Assembly (NCBI RefSeq): GCF_905475395.1
Contig: NC_058339.1
Location: 38,263,172-38,327,171, forward strand
DNA from: Chrysoperla carnea
Lineage: Eukaryota > Arthropoda > Insecta > Neuroptera > Chrysopidae
DNA: 64,000 nucleotides
Direction of reading: 5' to 3'
Below, in pieces: positions 13,201-24,902 of the stretch (positions are counted from its first letter, which is position 1; the number at the start of each line of letters is the position of its first letter). The position numbers and the translations under genes are program-made. Below the pieces are notes generated by a model. That model saw nothing but the letters and a program-made list of their open reading frames with translations, had not been told where the DNA came from and ran no database searches.

Positions 13201-16150
13201 CGTTGCAAGCAACACCCAAGGAGGAAGTGAAAGGAATCAAAAAGGATAAAATTATACTGAAAGATTTAATACAGGATCGAAATTATGAAATTGTCGTGAT
13301 TCCTTTTAATTCGCAAGGTGATGGACCTCCAAGTCCACCAGTTACAGTCTATGTGGGTGAAGCTGTGCCTACAGGAGAACCACGCGCGTTTGAAGGTGAA
13401 GCTGTATCTTCTACGGAAGTACGTTTACGATGGAAACCACCACAACAACATATGCAAAATGGTGAATTACTGGGCTACAAGGTAAGTTTTTTCACCCAAA
13501 TTATTATGGGTATCTCATAACATTTATAATTAATGTTTTGAAATTTTTCTTCCAGATATTTTATTTAATGACGAGTTCACCACAAGAAATCGAAAAAGAC
13601 AAGAAAATCGAAGAAGAAATTGAAGTGATACCAGCCACTTATACATCGCATAGTTTGATATTCCTAGACAAATATACTGAGTATCGTGTTCAGATTCTAG
13701 CATTTAATCCTGCTGGAGATGGCCCACGATCACAGCCGATTATTGTTAAAACATTACAAGGATTGCCTAGTGCACCGATTAATCTTACATTCAGCGAAAT
13801 TACAATGAACAGTTTAATGGTATCATGGAATCCGCCCAAAAAACGAAACGGTGATATTATTGGATATTTGGTAACATACGAAACAACAGAACAAAATGAA
13901 CGTAAGTTTAAAAAAAATTTAAATTTAAAGAAAGAGAAGTTCATTTTCATTCTTTTACAGAATTTAGTAAACAAGTAAAACAAAAAGTAGCGGATACAAA
14001 TTTGTTAATCCAAAGTTTAGAAGAAGAAATTACATATACGTTTACAGTACGCGCCCAAACTATAGATTATGGACCCGCAATTACAGGAAACGTAACAACT
14101 GGACCTCAAGATGGTTCACCAACAACTCCAAAAGAATTAACTATTGATAAAACTGTTTCAAGTGTTGAATTGCATTGGATTAATGGAGCTACCGGGAAAG
14201 GGCCAATTTTGGGTTACTATATTGAAACGAAGAAGAAAGGTATAATTTTTTTAATTTATCTTAAATTTATTTGTACTAATTTCATAAATTTTTACAGATG
14301 ATGGACGTTGGCAAACTGTAACGAAGACAAATAATGGACCTGTCCAAGAATTTACGATTTCGTATCAAAGTCTCTTGCCATCTACATCATATACGTTCCG
14401 AGTATTTGCATACAATCGTTATGGTATTAGTTTCCCAGCGTATTCTAAAGTATCCATTTTGACTCCATCTAAATTGTATATGGAATATGGATATTTACAA
14501 TACAAACCATTTTATCGGCAAACATGGTTTATGGTCGCACTTGCAGCGGCTTCAATAATAATTATTATAATGGTTATAGCGGTGTTATGCGTTAAAAGTA
14601 AAAGTTACAAATATAAACGTAAGTTTTTATTTATTAATTTCTTTGTATATTTGTGGCCACAAATTAGTAATCGTCGGAGTATATAACAGAATATAATAGA
14701 CCGGGAATTATTTTGTAAAACACGAAAATCTAAGAAATATCAAAATATCTTAGAAACTACCTCATAATAAATTGGATTTTTAATTTAGTAGGTTTTTTTA
14801 CCTTAAATATTCATTTTTATCCAAATTATAAACAAATTTTTTATGATTTTTTCGATTTTACCGATTTCTACTGATTTTTGGGAGCTTAGACTTTTATTTC
14901 TAGCTGAAAATAAAAAAATCAAGCTTATTTAAATAAAAATGTTAACTTTAAAATTCAATATGGTTTAACCTCGATGATTTCTGCATAATCAGGCGAAAGT
15001 ATAATTATTTCTTCTAGAAAATCGGAAACTATAGGATGTATTCAGAGAGTTTATTATCTTTAAAAATTGAAAAGAATTATAAGTAAGATAGAAAGTAGAA
15101 TTATAAGTGTAAGAATTATAAGAGAATTGTCTCCAAAATACTTTGGGATACTGTTTCTCTGGCCTAAGATCTATAATACGTTCATTTATTTGTTACTTTG
15201 AGTAAAAACCTTACCTGGCTTCTTTTAGATGTGGACATTCTAAGTATGTACAAACAAATTTTAAAGAATGACAAAAACTAAACCCACAGTCTGAAAATGT
15301 ACATCTTAAGAAAAGCAGGCTAGAGAAATAATATTAAGATTAATTTTGTTCATTATGTAATTTGTATGTCATATCTGTAATAAAATTGCACAAAAAAAAA
15401 AAAAATTACCTGTTTTTAGTCACGGGTACCGTACGCGTCGAACTAGCAATATTTTATTAAAATAATAATATTTTAACTTTATATTTTATTACCCTTACAG
15501 AAGAAGCACAAAAAACACTAGAAGAATCCATGGCAATGGATATCGAAGATCGTCAAGAACTAGCTATGGAATTATATCGTTCACGACAATGCTCGGGAGG
15601 CTTAACATTACCCGGAGGTGGTAATTCATTAGGAAAGCGTAGTACACTAAGTAGAAAATCCCCCCATCATACGTTACCTCCAAATGCAAAATTGACAAAA
15701 TCACCTCCACGTCCAAGCCCTGCATCAGTTGCATATCATAGTGATGAAGAAAGTCTAAAAGGATATGATGAAAATCCAGACGATAGTAGTGTTACGGAGA
15801 AACCTTCGGAAATTAGTTCGACAGATTCACAGGTAAAATTAATGCAAATTTGAGTGAATTTACCTGGTGGTGAGATTATTAATATTAAAATATTTGTGAT
15901 TTTACAGGGATCAGAAAGTGAAAATGAAAGTGTTCGCTCGGATCCACATTCGTTTGTTAATCATTATGCGAATGTAAACGATTCATTGCGACAGTCATGG
16001 AAACGACAAAAACCAGTACGGAATTATTCAAGTTATACAGATTCGGAGCCAGAAGGTAGTGCGGTTGTCAGTTTAAATGGTGGACAAATTGTTATGAACA
16101 ATATGGCACGATCGCGTGCTCCTTTACCGGGTTTCTCGTCGTTTGTATAA
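1264..16150 (+). CDS. sdk: Sidekick, Ig/FNIII homophilic adhesion protein (5'-partial, 21 exons)
   Basis: Sidekick is a single-pass membrane protein mediating homophilic cell-cell adhesion. In insects it acts in photoreceptor and visual-neuron patterning and sits at epithelial tricellular adherens junctions. Here 21 exons join in one frame to about 2109 codons. The first visible exon enters in phase 1 in the middle of Ig1, so the signal peptide and the start of Ig1 lie outside the window. Domain order is partial Ig1, Ig2-Ig6, FNIII 1-13, a transmembrane helix near residues 1888-1910 and a tail of about 199 residues. Signature stretches recognised from memory of fly Sidekick include WTPGFDGNSP, QWQPPLEEHRNGQILGY, SPASVAYHSDEES and the C-terminus GFSSFV. 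Domain number and order match the family (6 Ig, 13 FNIII). Every listed junction has GT-AG ends and keeps the frame; most introns are phase 1. Identification is firm; exact exon edges are by eye. Confidence 0.96.
2814..2983 (+). CDS. sdk: Candidate alternative sdk exon after Ig4 (terminal or in-frame cassette)
   Basis: After the Ig4 exon (donor 2712) the main transcript would jump to 4035. About 100 bases into that intron a good acceptor (pyrimidine-rich, CAG at 2811-2813) opens a frame that continues from the same phase-1 donor for about 57 codons to a TAA at 2981-2983. The stretch is clearly GC-richer than its surroundings and encodes a basic, Ser/Arg-rich segment beginning KRSKHTRIKRDQPSRSR. 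An AATAAA follows at 3161-3166, so it could be a last exon giving a soluble Ig1-Ig4 form. Alternatively a GTAAGG donor at 2928 makes an exon of exactly 114 bases (2814-2927) that joins 4035 in frame and inserts 38 residues with a furin-like RIKR site between Ig4 and Ig5. The splice use is inferred; a chance open frame is possible. Confidence 0.45.
3161..3166 (+). terminator. AATAAA poly(A) signal behind the alternative sdk exon
   Basis: A canonical AATAAA lies about 180 bases after the TAA of the open frame at 2814-2983, followed by a GT-rich stretch (TGATGTTATAGTATGG). That spacing suits an alternative last exon. AATAAA is common by chance in such AT-rich DNA, so on its own it is weak support. 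Confidence 0.3.
4155..6015 (+). other. sdk intron within the Ig5 coding region
   Basis: The donor GTACGC at 4155 and the acceptor TTTACAG ending at 6015 split Ig5 between ITWIYN and DEFRIEV. The intron contains the hAT-type MITE at 4509-5130 and several long poly-T tracts. Nothing else was recognised. Confidence 0.85.
4509..5130. mobile_element. hAT-type MITE with 8-bp target-site duplication
   Basis: The ends are inverted: CAGGGGCGGATTTAGACTTA at the left, and the right end read in reverse complement begins CAGTGCTGGATTTAGGCTTA. They are flanked by GTTGAGAT (4501-4508) and GTTAAGAT (5131-5138), an 8-bp duplication with one mismatch. CAG...CTG ends plus an 8-bp duplication are the hAT superfamily pattern. 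The 622-bp body has no transposase frame, so this is a non-autonomous copy sitting in the sdk intron. Confidence 0.85.
7422..9048 (+). other. sdk intron within FNIII-1
   Basis: The donor GTATGT is at 7422 and the acceptor TTGCAG ends at 9048. About 1.6 kb of AT-rich sequence with poly-T runs. No coding exon, terminal repeats or known repeat was recognised. Confidence 0.8.
9235..9942 (+). other. sdk intron between FNIII-1 and FNIII-2
   Basis: The donor GTAAGT is at 9235 and the acceptor TTATTAG ends at 9942. Inside, CCACACTCTCGCG (about 9397-9410) is mirrored by CGCGAGAGTGTGG (about 9578-9590), which suggests a small inverted-repeat element of about 200 bp. No target-site duplication was found. 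The open frames at 9459-9695 (+) and 9476-9679 (-) overlap this element and resemble nothing. Confidence 0.7.
14473..16150 (+). other. sdk: sdk transmembrane and cytoplasmic exons with PDZ-binding C-terminus
   Basis: The end of exon 14298-14618 encodes a juxtamembrane stretch and the helix WFMVALAAASIIIIIMVIAV at 14525-14593, followed by KSKSYKYK as the positive-inside anchor. Exons 15501-15832 and 15908-16150 encode the tail, with stop TAA at 16148-16150. The last residues SSFV fit a class I PDZ ligand (S/T-x-hydrophobic). Vertebrate Sidekicks bind MAGI scaffolds through their C-terminus, so a PDZ partner is likely here too. The tail is Ser-rich and acidic around DSSVTEKPSEISS and YTDSEPEGS, plausible phosphorylation regions. 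Without splicing at 15833, translation would end after six extra residues. Confidence 0.93.
14619..15500 (+). other. sdk intron between membrane and cytoplasmic exons
   Basis: The donor GTAAGT is at 14619 and the acceptor CCCTTACAG ends at 15500. AT-rich, no recognised exon or repeat. Confidence 0.85.
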
Positions 16151-19100
16151 TACGAGTTTAAAACTTCGTTTTAAGTCGGTTATGTTTTCATAAAGTTTTA
16201 TTTTAGTGAAAATTTGCTCACTTGTCGAAGTAAAATTGTATATAGAGAAAATTTGAACGGCGTTTGGAAGATCGTTTTTGGTGTTAAAAGGTAGGTAATT
16301 ATGAACACATCAAAATTGTTAATTATTTTGGACTAGTCCAAAATTACACAGAAATTGTAAATGAATTTAATTTTAGACAAGTTCCAAAATTATAATATAT
16401 AAATTATTTATTTGAATTTAAATGGCACCAATTTTTGAAAATTCACGAGAGTCAGAAATTCGTAAAATGTTAAAAGGATTAATTTTGAATATTTTGAAAT
16501 TAATTTTAATTCCAATTGAGATACGCATATTTTATTGCGATTAAATAAAAAACGCTTTAAATATGGATCGATTTCGTGTAAAATCGAATCGAAAACAATT
16601 ATTTATAAAATTAAAAAACGGTATATTATTTAAATTTTTCATTTGTAAAAAACCGTACACATGGCAAAAACATGTGAAAAAAACGTGAAATTTAGGAAAA
16701 TACGGATGAATGCCGTAAGGAGATATGATGCTTATACTGCATAACGCCATGTGTTTTCCGAAGCCGCAGGGAAGAAACGTAGGCGCTTATTTATTATTGG
16801 CAAGGACAAAATTTAAATAATTATAAATCAAATCCATTTAAAAATGAACTGAAATGTTGTTAAAACAGAATTTATTAAATTTTATCGATATATAATCTAA
16901 TAAATATGTAAAATAAAATCAATCAATTAATTTTAATTATGTGATTAGAAATTAATTAAGCAATTTTTAGATAATGATTAGTAGCGTTAAAAAATATAAA
17001 TATATCGATATTTTTTGTGTACATATTATTAATTTTTTTGAATTATTTAGCGAGATGATTCTAAATATGAACGAAAATTTTTAAGGTTTTCTTTTCTGAT
17101 TATCGAAAATTTTAGTTTTCAAATTCTCCAAAATAGGGGCGCTTTTAAATCTTATCCAGAGCGCATGTACCCACGAAAAACTTACTTTCATGGGATTCAC
17201 CCTAAATTTCTTATCTTTCGGATAACAATGCGTTTATTTGTTCTAATTCTCGATAAATGTTATTCTGTGTATATGTTAACCATCAACTTTTTTTTTCAAA
17301 CCAACTGCTCGAAGAAATAAAAAATATTTCGCATTTTCTTTTGATATGTAGAAAATCAGGCATCTACTCATATAATAACTATAATTTGTTGGCATTTCTT
17401 TGAGAATAAATCGTAAGTTATTCCCTAAACTATTTTGTAAAATGAACAATAGCGTCTCTACAGCTGAGGAGGTAATTTGAATAGGAGAATAAAAAGCGCC
17501 TTTTCCATGAATGTGTCTGGTCTATACTACATTTATTCAAAGCAAATTGTCTCAGCTCAAACTATATATGATTCAAAGAGTCCTTAAAATTTTTCCTAAT
17601 TATTTTAGAATCACTTTATAAAAAATTCATTATGTATAAAAATTTATTTATGAAATTAATTATCTCATCTACTTAGACTTGACTGAAAAATACTAAAAAA
17701 AACAATTTAATTAAAATAAAAAGATCTTTTGACGTCGTAAAAAGATCAGCAAAATTAATAATATATTATTGTTAGTTGGCAATTATATATATTTATAGTT
17801 CTATTTATAGCAAAATTTTAACAATTGTATGTTTTATATTTATAAAAAAAAAAACAAAAATTAGTCTAATTATGTTGAATTCTGTTATCATAAAAAAATT
17901 TTGACGAAAGGAAAATAAATCAATTGGGAAAATTGAAAAAGTAGATAAATCTCTATGCAATTTAAGATAATTCTTCTGGTAAATGTCTTATGAATAAATA
18001 ATAATAGATTGTGTAATATTTGAAACATTTTAGCACGTAACCTATGAAGGCATATATTAAGAATATTATGTAATAAATCTGAAAATTAAATTTAATACTT
18101 TTACAAGTAATCGAAATCAAAAAGTTACTCATGTTCAATAAAACTCTACTAAATTAAAGTCCACATTATCACGAATTAACATTATAAAAGTTTTCTCTTA
18201 AACCAAAAAAGTTTTTTTGGTTCATTCAAAATGAACACTCTCTTTTCACACTGTTTTCTCGACAATTTGTAACTCCGATAGGGCTTTGAATTCGGGAGTA
18301 CGAGCTCTACAAAATAAATAGTAGAGGTACCGAAAAGTAACCTAAACTAAGTTTGCCTAGAGATTTATCTAAATTTATTTATACACAAATGTTTTGTCCA
18401 TTCTATAAAAAAATAAGTTTTTTAATTAATTGGGACCACCATTTAGCCTTAGAAAATTTTTCAAATTGGATTATTATAATATAAATAATTGTTATTAATT
18501 TTTAATAAAAAAATAAAAATTCATGGATTTTAATATCCTTAGATGTAAAACATAGACTCCGGTCCGTGCTCCTCGTTTAATTTTATAACTATGACTATAA
18601 TCTACTCTAACTTTTGTTTTTAATGAATATTTTTTTTTCTCTATGGACAAAAAACATTTGTTTTTTATGTGCATATAAATTTATACAATAGATCCGAATT
18701 TAAAAAATGTTTTTAGTTAAATTGACGCTAAATTTGGATCTATTATATATAAAAAATAATTTTAATATTTTAAATATCCGAGCGCACTTCGTTTGTTGTA
18801 CATACGATGTTCCTAAACTTGTATACTTATGTTTTAATTTATTTGCGATTTTTTATTTAGTAAATCGTTTTAAATTCGAACGTCATTGCCTGCAAATAAA
18901 TCGTTACGAATAGATCAAATTCTTTAACAGCGTATAAAATAATCTCATATCTGATTTTTCTTATGTATTATTTTAAACAAAACAAAAAATGTTCTATTCT
19001 TAAGGGTGTCTCGACTCGACTTTTTTTTATTTTAAATGATTCAATATTTTTAAACGATTTATTATTTAAAAAAAAAATTTATTTTATAAAAAAAGAAGCT

Positions 19101-20750
19101 ACACAATCATATGATAACACTTATTAATAATATCTAGAGAAAATTAGGAAAATTCATTAATGTCATCTGCTGTAAATTAAAATAGTGCCATTGTAAGTAA
19201 ACATTTCATGATATTTTTTACGTAAACAAAAAAGATGTTATAAAGAACAATAATAAAAAATTTAACATTAATAATATTTAATTAAGAAAGATTTTTCTAA
19301 GGAACAGTGAATTTCAGATATTTGATGTATAACATAATTTCCTGTGGACTTTTTACATTACGTAATATAACAAAACCTGAATTATTTAATTAAATTACTC
19401 TCATTTTGAACTCTTGTAAATGTAATCATATTCAATAAACTTTGTATATCTCACCGCAAAGGCTGTTAAAATGAGTAATGTTCACAATTAAAGACCAACA
19501 AGTTGTAATAATCGTTCTTATTTAGAATTGTTTATTAATAAACGAAACTAAGATTAATGAAATCAAGTTACATTAAATTTTCAGTCTTAAATTCATTAAA
19601 AATCCTTGGTTCCGTCTAATAATTTCACTTTTTTTACTTTCTTAATTTTAATTTGCGCTAATAATGTTTATAACTACATATACCACATCCTCGCTAAATT
19701 ATTTTACCATGAATAAGCTTTATACGATAAAATCGGTTTAATCAAACATTAATAAGACATTTTAATAGAAAAGTTGCCTAAATTTTTTTTAGTTACATGA
19801 AAAATCAATTTAATTTTTCTTAGTAATTTTTGGCAATAATTAAATAGTCCATCAATTTTGAAACTTTCGTGGTTGAATAAAGATTTCCCATATCTAATAT
19901 AATGCAAGTTTTAAAAAATTGTACTAATCTAAATTTACAGATTGGTTTTCTTTAAAAGTTTTACGATAAAAATTTGGTAAAATAAAAATAATGATAAGTT
20001 CTACAATAATAATTTATTTTTATATTATTACACAAATAATTATTATCTATTGATAATAATTTGAAAATCCGCAAATTTTGATTTGATTTTAAAACTCTTC
20101 CTCATTTGTTCTCACAAGCATATTTCTTTTAAATAGTTTGTTACTCCTACAAAAATTTTTTTTCCCTTTAGAGCTGCTTTCTTCATTCTGCCACATTCAT
20201 GCAAATATTTTCTCTTTTTTCGATATATATTTAGAGCATGTAATTTCCTAATACACGGTTAAAATTTTAGATATAATATGTGATTTTTAAATACTCAGAA
20301 ATAATCTTTCTTCAATTAAAAACAATCGATTTTCCAACAACCCATTTTAATAGATTGGATAATATTTCAAAATGCTGTTGTATTGTTGAAAAATCAAATA
20401 ATTTTTTAATGTTAAATTTTTGAAAAGCAAAAGAAAAATGTTTAAAAGAAAAACTTGTAATTTTATGAAATAAAATAATTATGTGTTTTTTTGTATAATG
20501 TAAATCAAATATTAATTATTAGTTGATATTTTTTTTTTGTAATCATTTAAGTTATAATTTTTGATTTTGTATAAAGAACTGATTAGGTACTTACACTGCC
20601 GATTTTTTTTAAGTATTCTATATTTTAATTGTAATATCATAGTTGTATTTATTATACATTCTTTAATAAATCTGTGATTATATTTTATAAAAAAATATTT
20701 TGGTGATTTAATTTTATTGAAACCTTTATTACAAATATTATTTTATATAT
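16151..20750 (+). other. Probable sdk 3' UTR and downstream AT-rich sequence
   Basis: About 4.6 kb directly after the sdk stop with no convincing coding frame and no recognised repeat until the dispersed repeat begins near 20752. Many AATAAA-like hexamers occur (for example about 16900 and 20663), so the cleavage site cannot be chosen from sequence. Two perfect Pumilio-type TGTANATA octamers occur near 16239 and at 17018. The small frame at 18707-18913 looks like chance. Confidence 0.5.
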
Positions 20751-20751
20751 T

Positions 20752-21080
20752 TATACCCTGTATATATGTAATATATATCAAGGTATACTAAGTTTAGTTC
20801 CAAGTTTGTAACGCTTAAAAATATTGATGCTGCGATCCAAATTTTTATATAGGTGGTTCATAAAATCACCTAATTAGCCCATTTCCAGTTGTCCGCCTGT
20901 CTGTCTTTAAACACGATAATTGAAAAACAAAAGGAGATATCAAGCTGAAATTTTTATAGTGTGCTAAGGACGTAAAAAGTGAGGTCGAGATCGTAAATGA
21001 GCAAACATAGGTCAATTGGGTCTTAGGTCCGTAGGACCCATCTTGTAAACCGTTAGAGATAGAACGAATTGAAATCGTTA
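20752..21080 (+). repeat. Dispersed repeat family, copy A (truncated)
   Basis: Shares with copies at 23520, 31686, 37871 and 40980 the blocks AAGTTTGTAACGCTTAAAAA, CACCTAATTAG, GACGTAAAAAGTGAGGTCGA and GGACCCATCTTGTAAACCGT. This copy stops soon after GTTAGAGATAGAAC, so the outer part seen in fuller copies is missing. The class of element is not recognised; no coding capacity is visible. Confidence 0.8.
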
Positions 21081-22584
21081 TAAATAGAAAATAGAATTGG
21101 TGTGAGGTCTTTTAGCCACAGTTTTGCGATAGTTTGACGCCTTAATTACTAATAATATTGACATTTTATAAACCAAATACTTTTACTTTTTTATTTTATT
21201 TTATCAAAAGTTCAGGACTTTTTTTTTGACGGCAGTGGAGATTCCATATCTTGCTATCACATGGTGGTAAACAAGTTAACCACCTTCAGAAAATGATAAC
21301 AATTATAGACAAAAACATGGGGCTTCTTATCAAGTGTCGGAATTTATGTTTGTTTGTATTTAAACAACAATCACATACCATATCTTGTTTTGTCAGCATA
21401 TCTTGAAATAATCACAATTATGTGGGTTTGGTTCCAAGCATGGAGGTATTTATAGAAGAGGCAGTGCAGTAACGTTGCTTAAAAGGGTATCAGGTACGCC
21501 ATATTGGTACTACAAACGTCAGGTATTCCAAAACATTGCCCATAACAATACAATTAGTAGGTACTAAAAATAGTCGTAATTCACTGAAAAAAGGATGATA
21601 AGTTCATTTTGCTTTATGAATTTTATTTAGTCCCATGCCGAAACCATTATATTGGAACTACACATGTGTAGTTCCAATATTGTGTCAAGCAATAGATACC
21701 GTTTTATGTGGAACATGTTAAATGTAACAGCGTCTCGAAGACAATGAAGGTTATATAATAATAAAAAATTTCATTGACCAATAAATTCTGATGATTTGAT
21801 TCATAAAAAAATAATTTTTAATAAGTTTCTTTGAAAGAGGTTTGTCAATTGTCTAAAAATAATAAAAACACAATACTTGAAAAATTAAATGTGAGTTTAA
21901 TAAATTATTTAAATATACCCTACAATTTTAACTTTTATTCCCGTTTTTAAAAAAAACGATAAATAAATTATTATTATCGAGTCATTGAAAAAAATTTTAA
22001 ATTTTGTTGGGAAAATCCGCAAAAAATGCTTTAGAACGAATTTTGGCATATACCTATTTTGATCGAAAACCGAAATAGAAGGGTTTTTACTAACAGAATT
22101 TTTTTTGTTAATTTGTCGATATACAAAAGATGCGGGGATAGAAGTTTGTGTGGAATCATTTCGTTTTTTATGTTGTTTGAAAAACTATGTAAAGGTATTC
22201 TAAAGTATTCTAAGGTGTTCTAGGTATTCTAAGAAAAAACTAAGTAAAGGTATTCTTTGCATTGTGGACTTTAACACATGATAAAAATTTCTTGGAAATA
22301 TTATTACTCAAAAAATATATAAATAAACAAATTACTCTAAGTACTCTATTCCTCGTGAAATATTCAGTATATGTCTACAAATTTGAGCGACTCATAATAT
22401 ATAAAAACCACAATCCTCTTTATGATGATTAAATTGCTTGGTTTAATTATAATAGGTCTGTCTCGAGACACTTGATAATTTTATTATTTAATTATTTATG
22501 AAAAATATGGTTGCATCGTTAAGTTCAAGTTTCTGTTTAGTGATTCAACTATTGGTTCACCATGTGGTTAATTTATATGTCAAA
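21081..22584. other. Gene-free AT-rich stretch
   Basis: No coding frame recognised. It contains a perfect 32-bp palindrome at 21649-21680 and a short degenerate run of GGTATTCTA units near 22195-22255. Nothing else was identified. Confidence 0.6.
21649..21680. repeat. Perfect 32-bp palindrome
   Basis: ATATTGGAACTACACA is followed immediately by its own reverse complement, centred between 21664 and 21665, with no spacer. Function unknown. Confidence 0.9.
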
Positions 22585-23519
22585 CGTGGAGTAGTGGCTA
22601 GCCCAGTCGCTCCCGGTTACAGAGTGCCTCGGTTTGTATCTAGCATTGTCCCGGTTAATTTTTATTTAAATAAGTTATTATGCCGAGAGAATGTCATTTT
22701 TTTAGATAATTGATATGAGAATCAAAAGCGACAAGTAAGTAAGAGAGCGAGATATATTTTGTGTTATTTTAATTCCCACCCGCAGACAGAAGATTGATTT
22801 ATGACATAAGTAGGAAAGTGGGACTAACATTATTAATTTTTTTTTGTGAAATAACATATTCTCCTATTATGAAATTTCATTTAACAAGAAATAAATTTTA
22901 GCATGTAACAAACCAAAAAGTAAGCAAAATAAAGTATTTTTTTAGCAATTTGTAATAGGCGAATATGTTATAAAAAAGTGGGATAAAATACATAGCAAGC
23001 TCTCCTGTTACAAAATTTAAAATTTTGTTCTTAACGAGCGATTTTTTTAAAATTTGATAGCTCCGCGATCTTAGCACCTCATGTGCGGAATTTCGATTGA
23101 CCAATTATACCATCTGAAAGGTCAGAAATTGGTCATAAAAGGTCAGTTGGTCTCATTAATTGGTCAGCATCAGAAAATTTTTTATTAAAGATTAAAGTTT
23201 TTCAAGGTCAATTAATAAGTTTAGCACCTCATTCGCAGAAAAAATAAAAAACTCCACCTATGCGCGATCGGGAAGCATTCGCTGATAATTGGTCAGCTAA
23301 TATAAATAATTGGTCAGTTTAATTTAATATTTAAAAAAATTAAAAAAGTTGTCTCTGTCGTAACGCGCATGCTTTGAGCCGGATGGTTTTATCAGGGCAG
23401 TGAGTACTTACGCACAACTCTTCACTATAAACCAGACAGAGTAGGGGAAATATTTTTTTTATAATTTTTTACTCTTAAAAAAATGAATTTTTCCTTTTAT
23501 TTAAATTTTTCACTCTTTT

Positions 23520-24028
23520 TATACCATGTATATATGAAATATACATAGTATATTAAGTTTAGTCCCAAGTTTGTAACGCTTAAAAATAATGATGTTAGTA
23601 TAAAAATTTTGTCATAGGTGTTCGTAAAATCACCTAATTAGTCCATTTCCGGTTGTCCGTCTGTGGACACGATAACTCAAAAACGAAAAAAGATATCGAG
23701 CTGAAATTTTTACAGCGTACTCAGGACGTAAAAAGTGAGGTCAAGTTCGTAAATGAGCATCATAGGTGAATTGGGTCTTGGGTCCGTAGGACCCATCTTG
23801 TAAACCGTTAGAGATAGAACAAAAGTTTAAATGTAAAATTTTTTTTCATAAACATCACTGTTTGCTCGTGAGGGCGCCAATTAGGCGGAAATTTTATAAT
23901 AGGTACTATACTTGATTATCAGTTATGTATGTGTCACATGTTTGTATGTGTAATGTGATAAATAAATCAACACTGACTATGCATGGTATTTCAACAATTA
24001 ACTCAGTCAATTGTTTGTTTTCACTTGT
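23520..24028 (+). repeat. Dispersed repeat family, copy B
   Basis: A fuller + strand copy running from TATACCATGTATATATG to CAATTGTTTGTTTTCACTTG. It contains all shared blocks (AAGTTTGTAACGCTTAAAAA, GGACCCATCTTGTAAACCGT, GTGAGGGCGCCAATTAGGCG, ATTTCAACAATTAACTCAGT). It lies inside the TIR transposon 23059-25408, so it inserted there or was captured by it. Confidence 0.85.
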
Positions 24029-24697
24029 ATTATATGTCACCTATAAAAAATTTGAATGAATAATAATAATGGTTATTTTATATAGTAAAAAATCAATTTT
24101 CGGGATAACGTTTTCAAATTAATATAAATAAATAAATATCGTTATATATTTTAAATTTTGTTTTATTTTATTCTATCCCATTTTTCCTTTCAGAACAAAA
24201 TTATTAATTAACTAATTAATTTTTTTTTAGTAAAGGTACAAACAAATTCTTATAAAATATAGGTGAGATAAAGAAGTTGGATTGTGAATACGTAATATTC
24301 TTTTTGGATTTTCATTTTATTTTTGTGTGGTATTTGGTTTGTAAAAAAAAAGTTGATGCAAAAAAATTTTTTTAAGATGAAATTAATTATATGGAATTAT
24401 GTGCAAGTAATTCGTAAATAGTTTTTATGTATTTTGATTTCATTTAAATAAAGTTGAAAACTCAAACCCTGTTTTTATTTTATTTTTCCCCATCTCTCTG
24501 TAGCTATACAATATTATTTCAGTTAAAAATAGGTAAGTATTTCGAACTTCACGATAGGTATAAGTATTTCAAACTTCGTTTGCCATTTTTTTTTTGTAAT
24601 AATACTACTCAAAATTTTCCGAAAATGAGTTTTACTTTTTGTTATAATTTAAGAAAGTCGAAAATATGAATATAATTATTTATTAATACGAATAACA

Positions 24698-24770
24698 GAG
24701 CCCTAATGGTATAATGGTTAGCGTATCTGACTTCGAATAAATAGCCCCTTGGTTCGAAACTAGGTGAGGA
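24698..24770 (+). pseudogene. tRNA-Arg(TCG)-like pseudogene or SINE head
   Basis: A 73-nt stretch has a D-arm/A-box-like segment (CCTAATGGTATAATGGTTAG), an anticodon region CTGACTTCGAA and a B box GGTTCGAAA. T-arm pairing is mostly kept, but the acceptor stem pairs poorly and the anticodon stem is damaged. It is more likely a decayed tRNA-derived element than a working tRNA. Confidence 0.55.
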
Positions 24771-24902
24771 CATATATTAAAAAAAAGTTCATTAAATTTT
24801 TATTTTCATTTTTTTTCAAATTTCCACCACAGCATGTTTGCCTAGTAAATGATGAAAAAATTAGTTTTTTTTCGTTCAAAAACTTCAATTTTTTCACATT
24901 TC

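Larger units (their letters stand above)
7277..14472 (+). other. sdk: sdk exons coding FNIII domains 1-13
   Basis: Exons: the end of 7120-7421, then 9049-9234, 9943-10578, 10694-11355, 11661-12192, 12305-12485, 12554-12769, 12848-13481, 13556-13901, 13961-14239 and 14298-14618. Domains begin at: 1 PFAPTNVRA, 2 APSGPPLGF, 3 VPEAPPTIT, 4 VPDEVSSLQ, 5 PEPPSKLAL, 6 SHPPKNVTV, 7 VPSFGPLNV, 8 APGVPSNVS, 9 IPQAPSIPQ, 10 APSRGVSDL, 11 VPTGEPRAF, 12 LPSAPINLT, 13 SPTTPKELT. Most show the early Trp (VSW, VQW, VHW, LRW) and the late Tyr-x-hydrophobic-x-hydrophobic pattern typical of FNIII. Many introns fall at domain borders in phase 1, as expected for shuffled extracellular modules. FNIII-6 is split by the phase-0 intron 11356-11660. 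No domain is missing. Confidence 0.92.

Noticed and set aside
15833..15853. Short alternative sdk C-terminus by reading through the donor at 15833
   Set aside because: It adds only six residues and loses the conserved tail and PDZ ligand; ordinary intron retention at best.
24698..24770. A working tRNA-Arg gene
   Set aside because: Acceptor-stem mismatches and a damaged anticodon stem; better explained as a relic.
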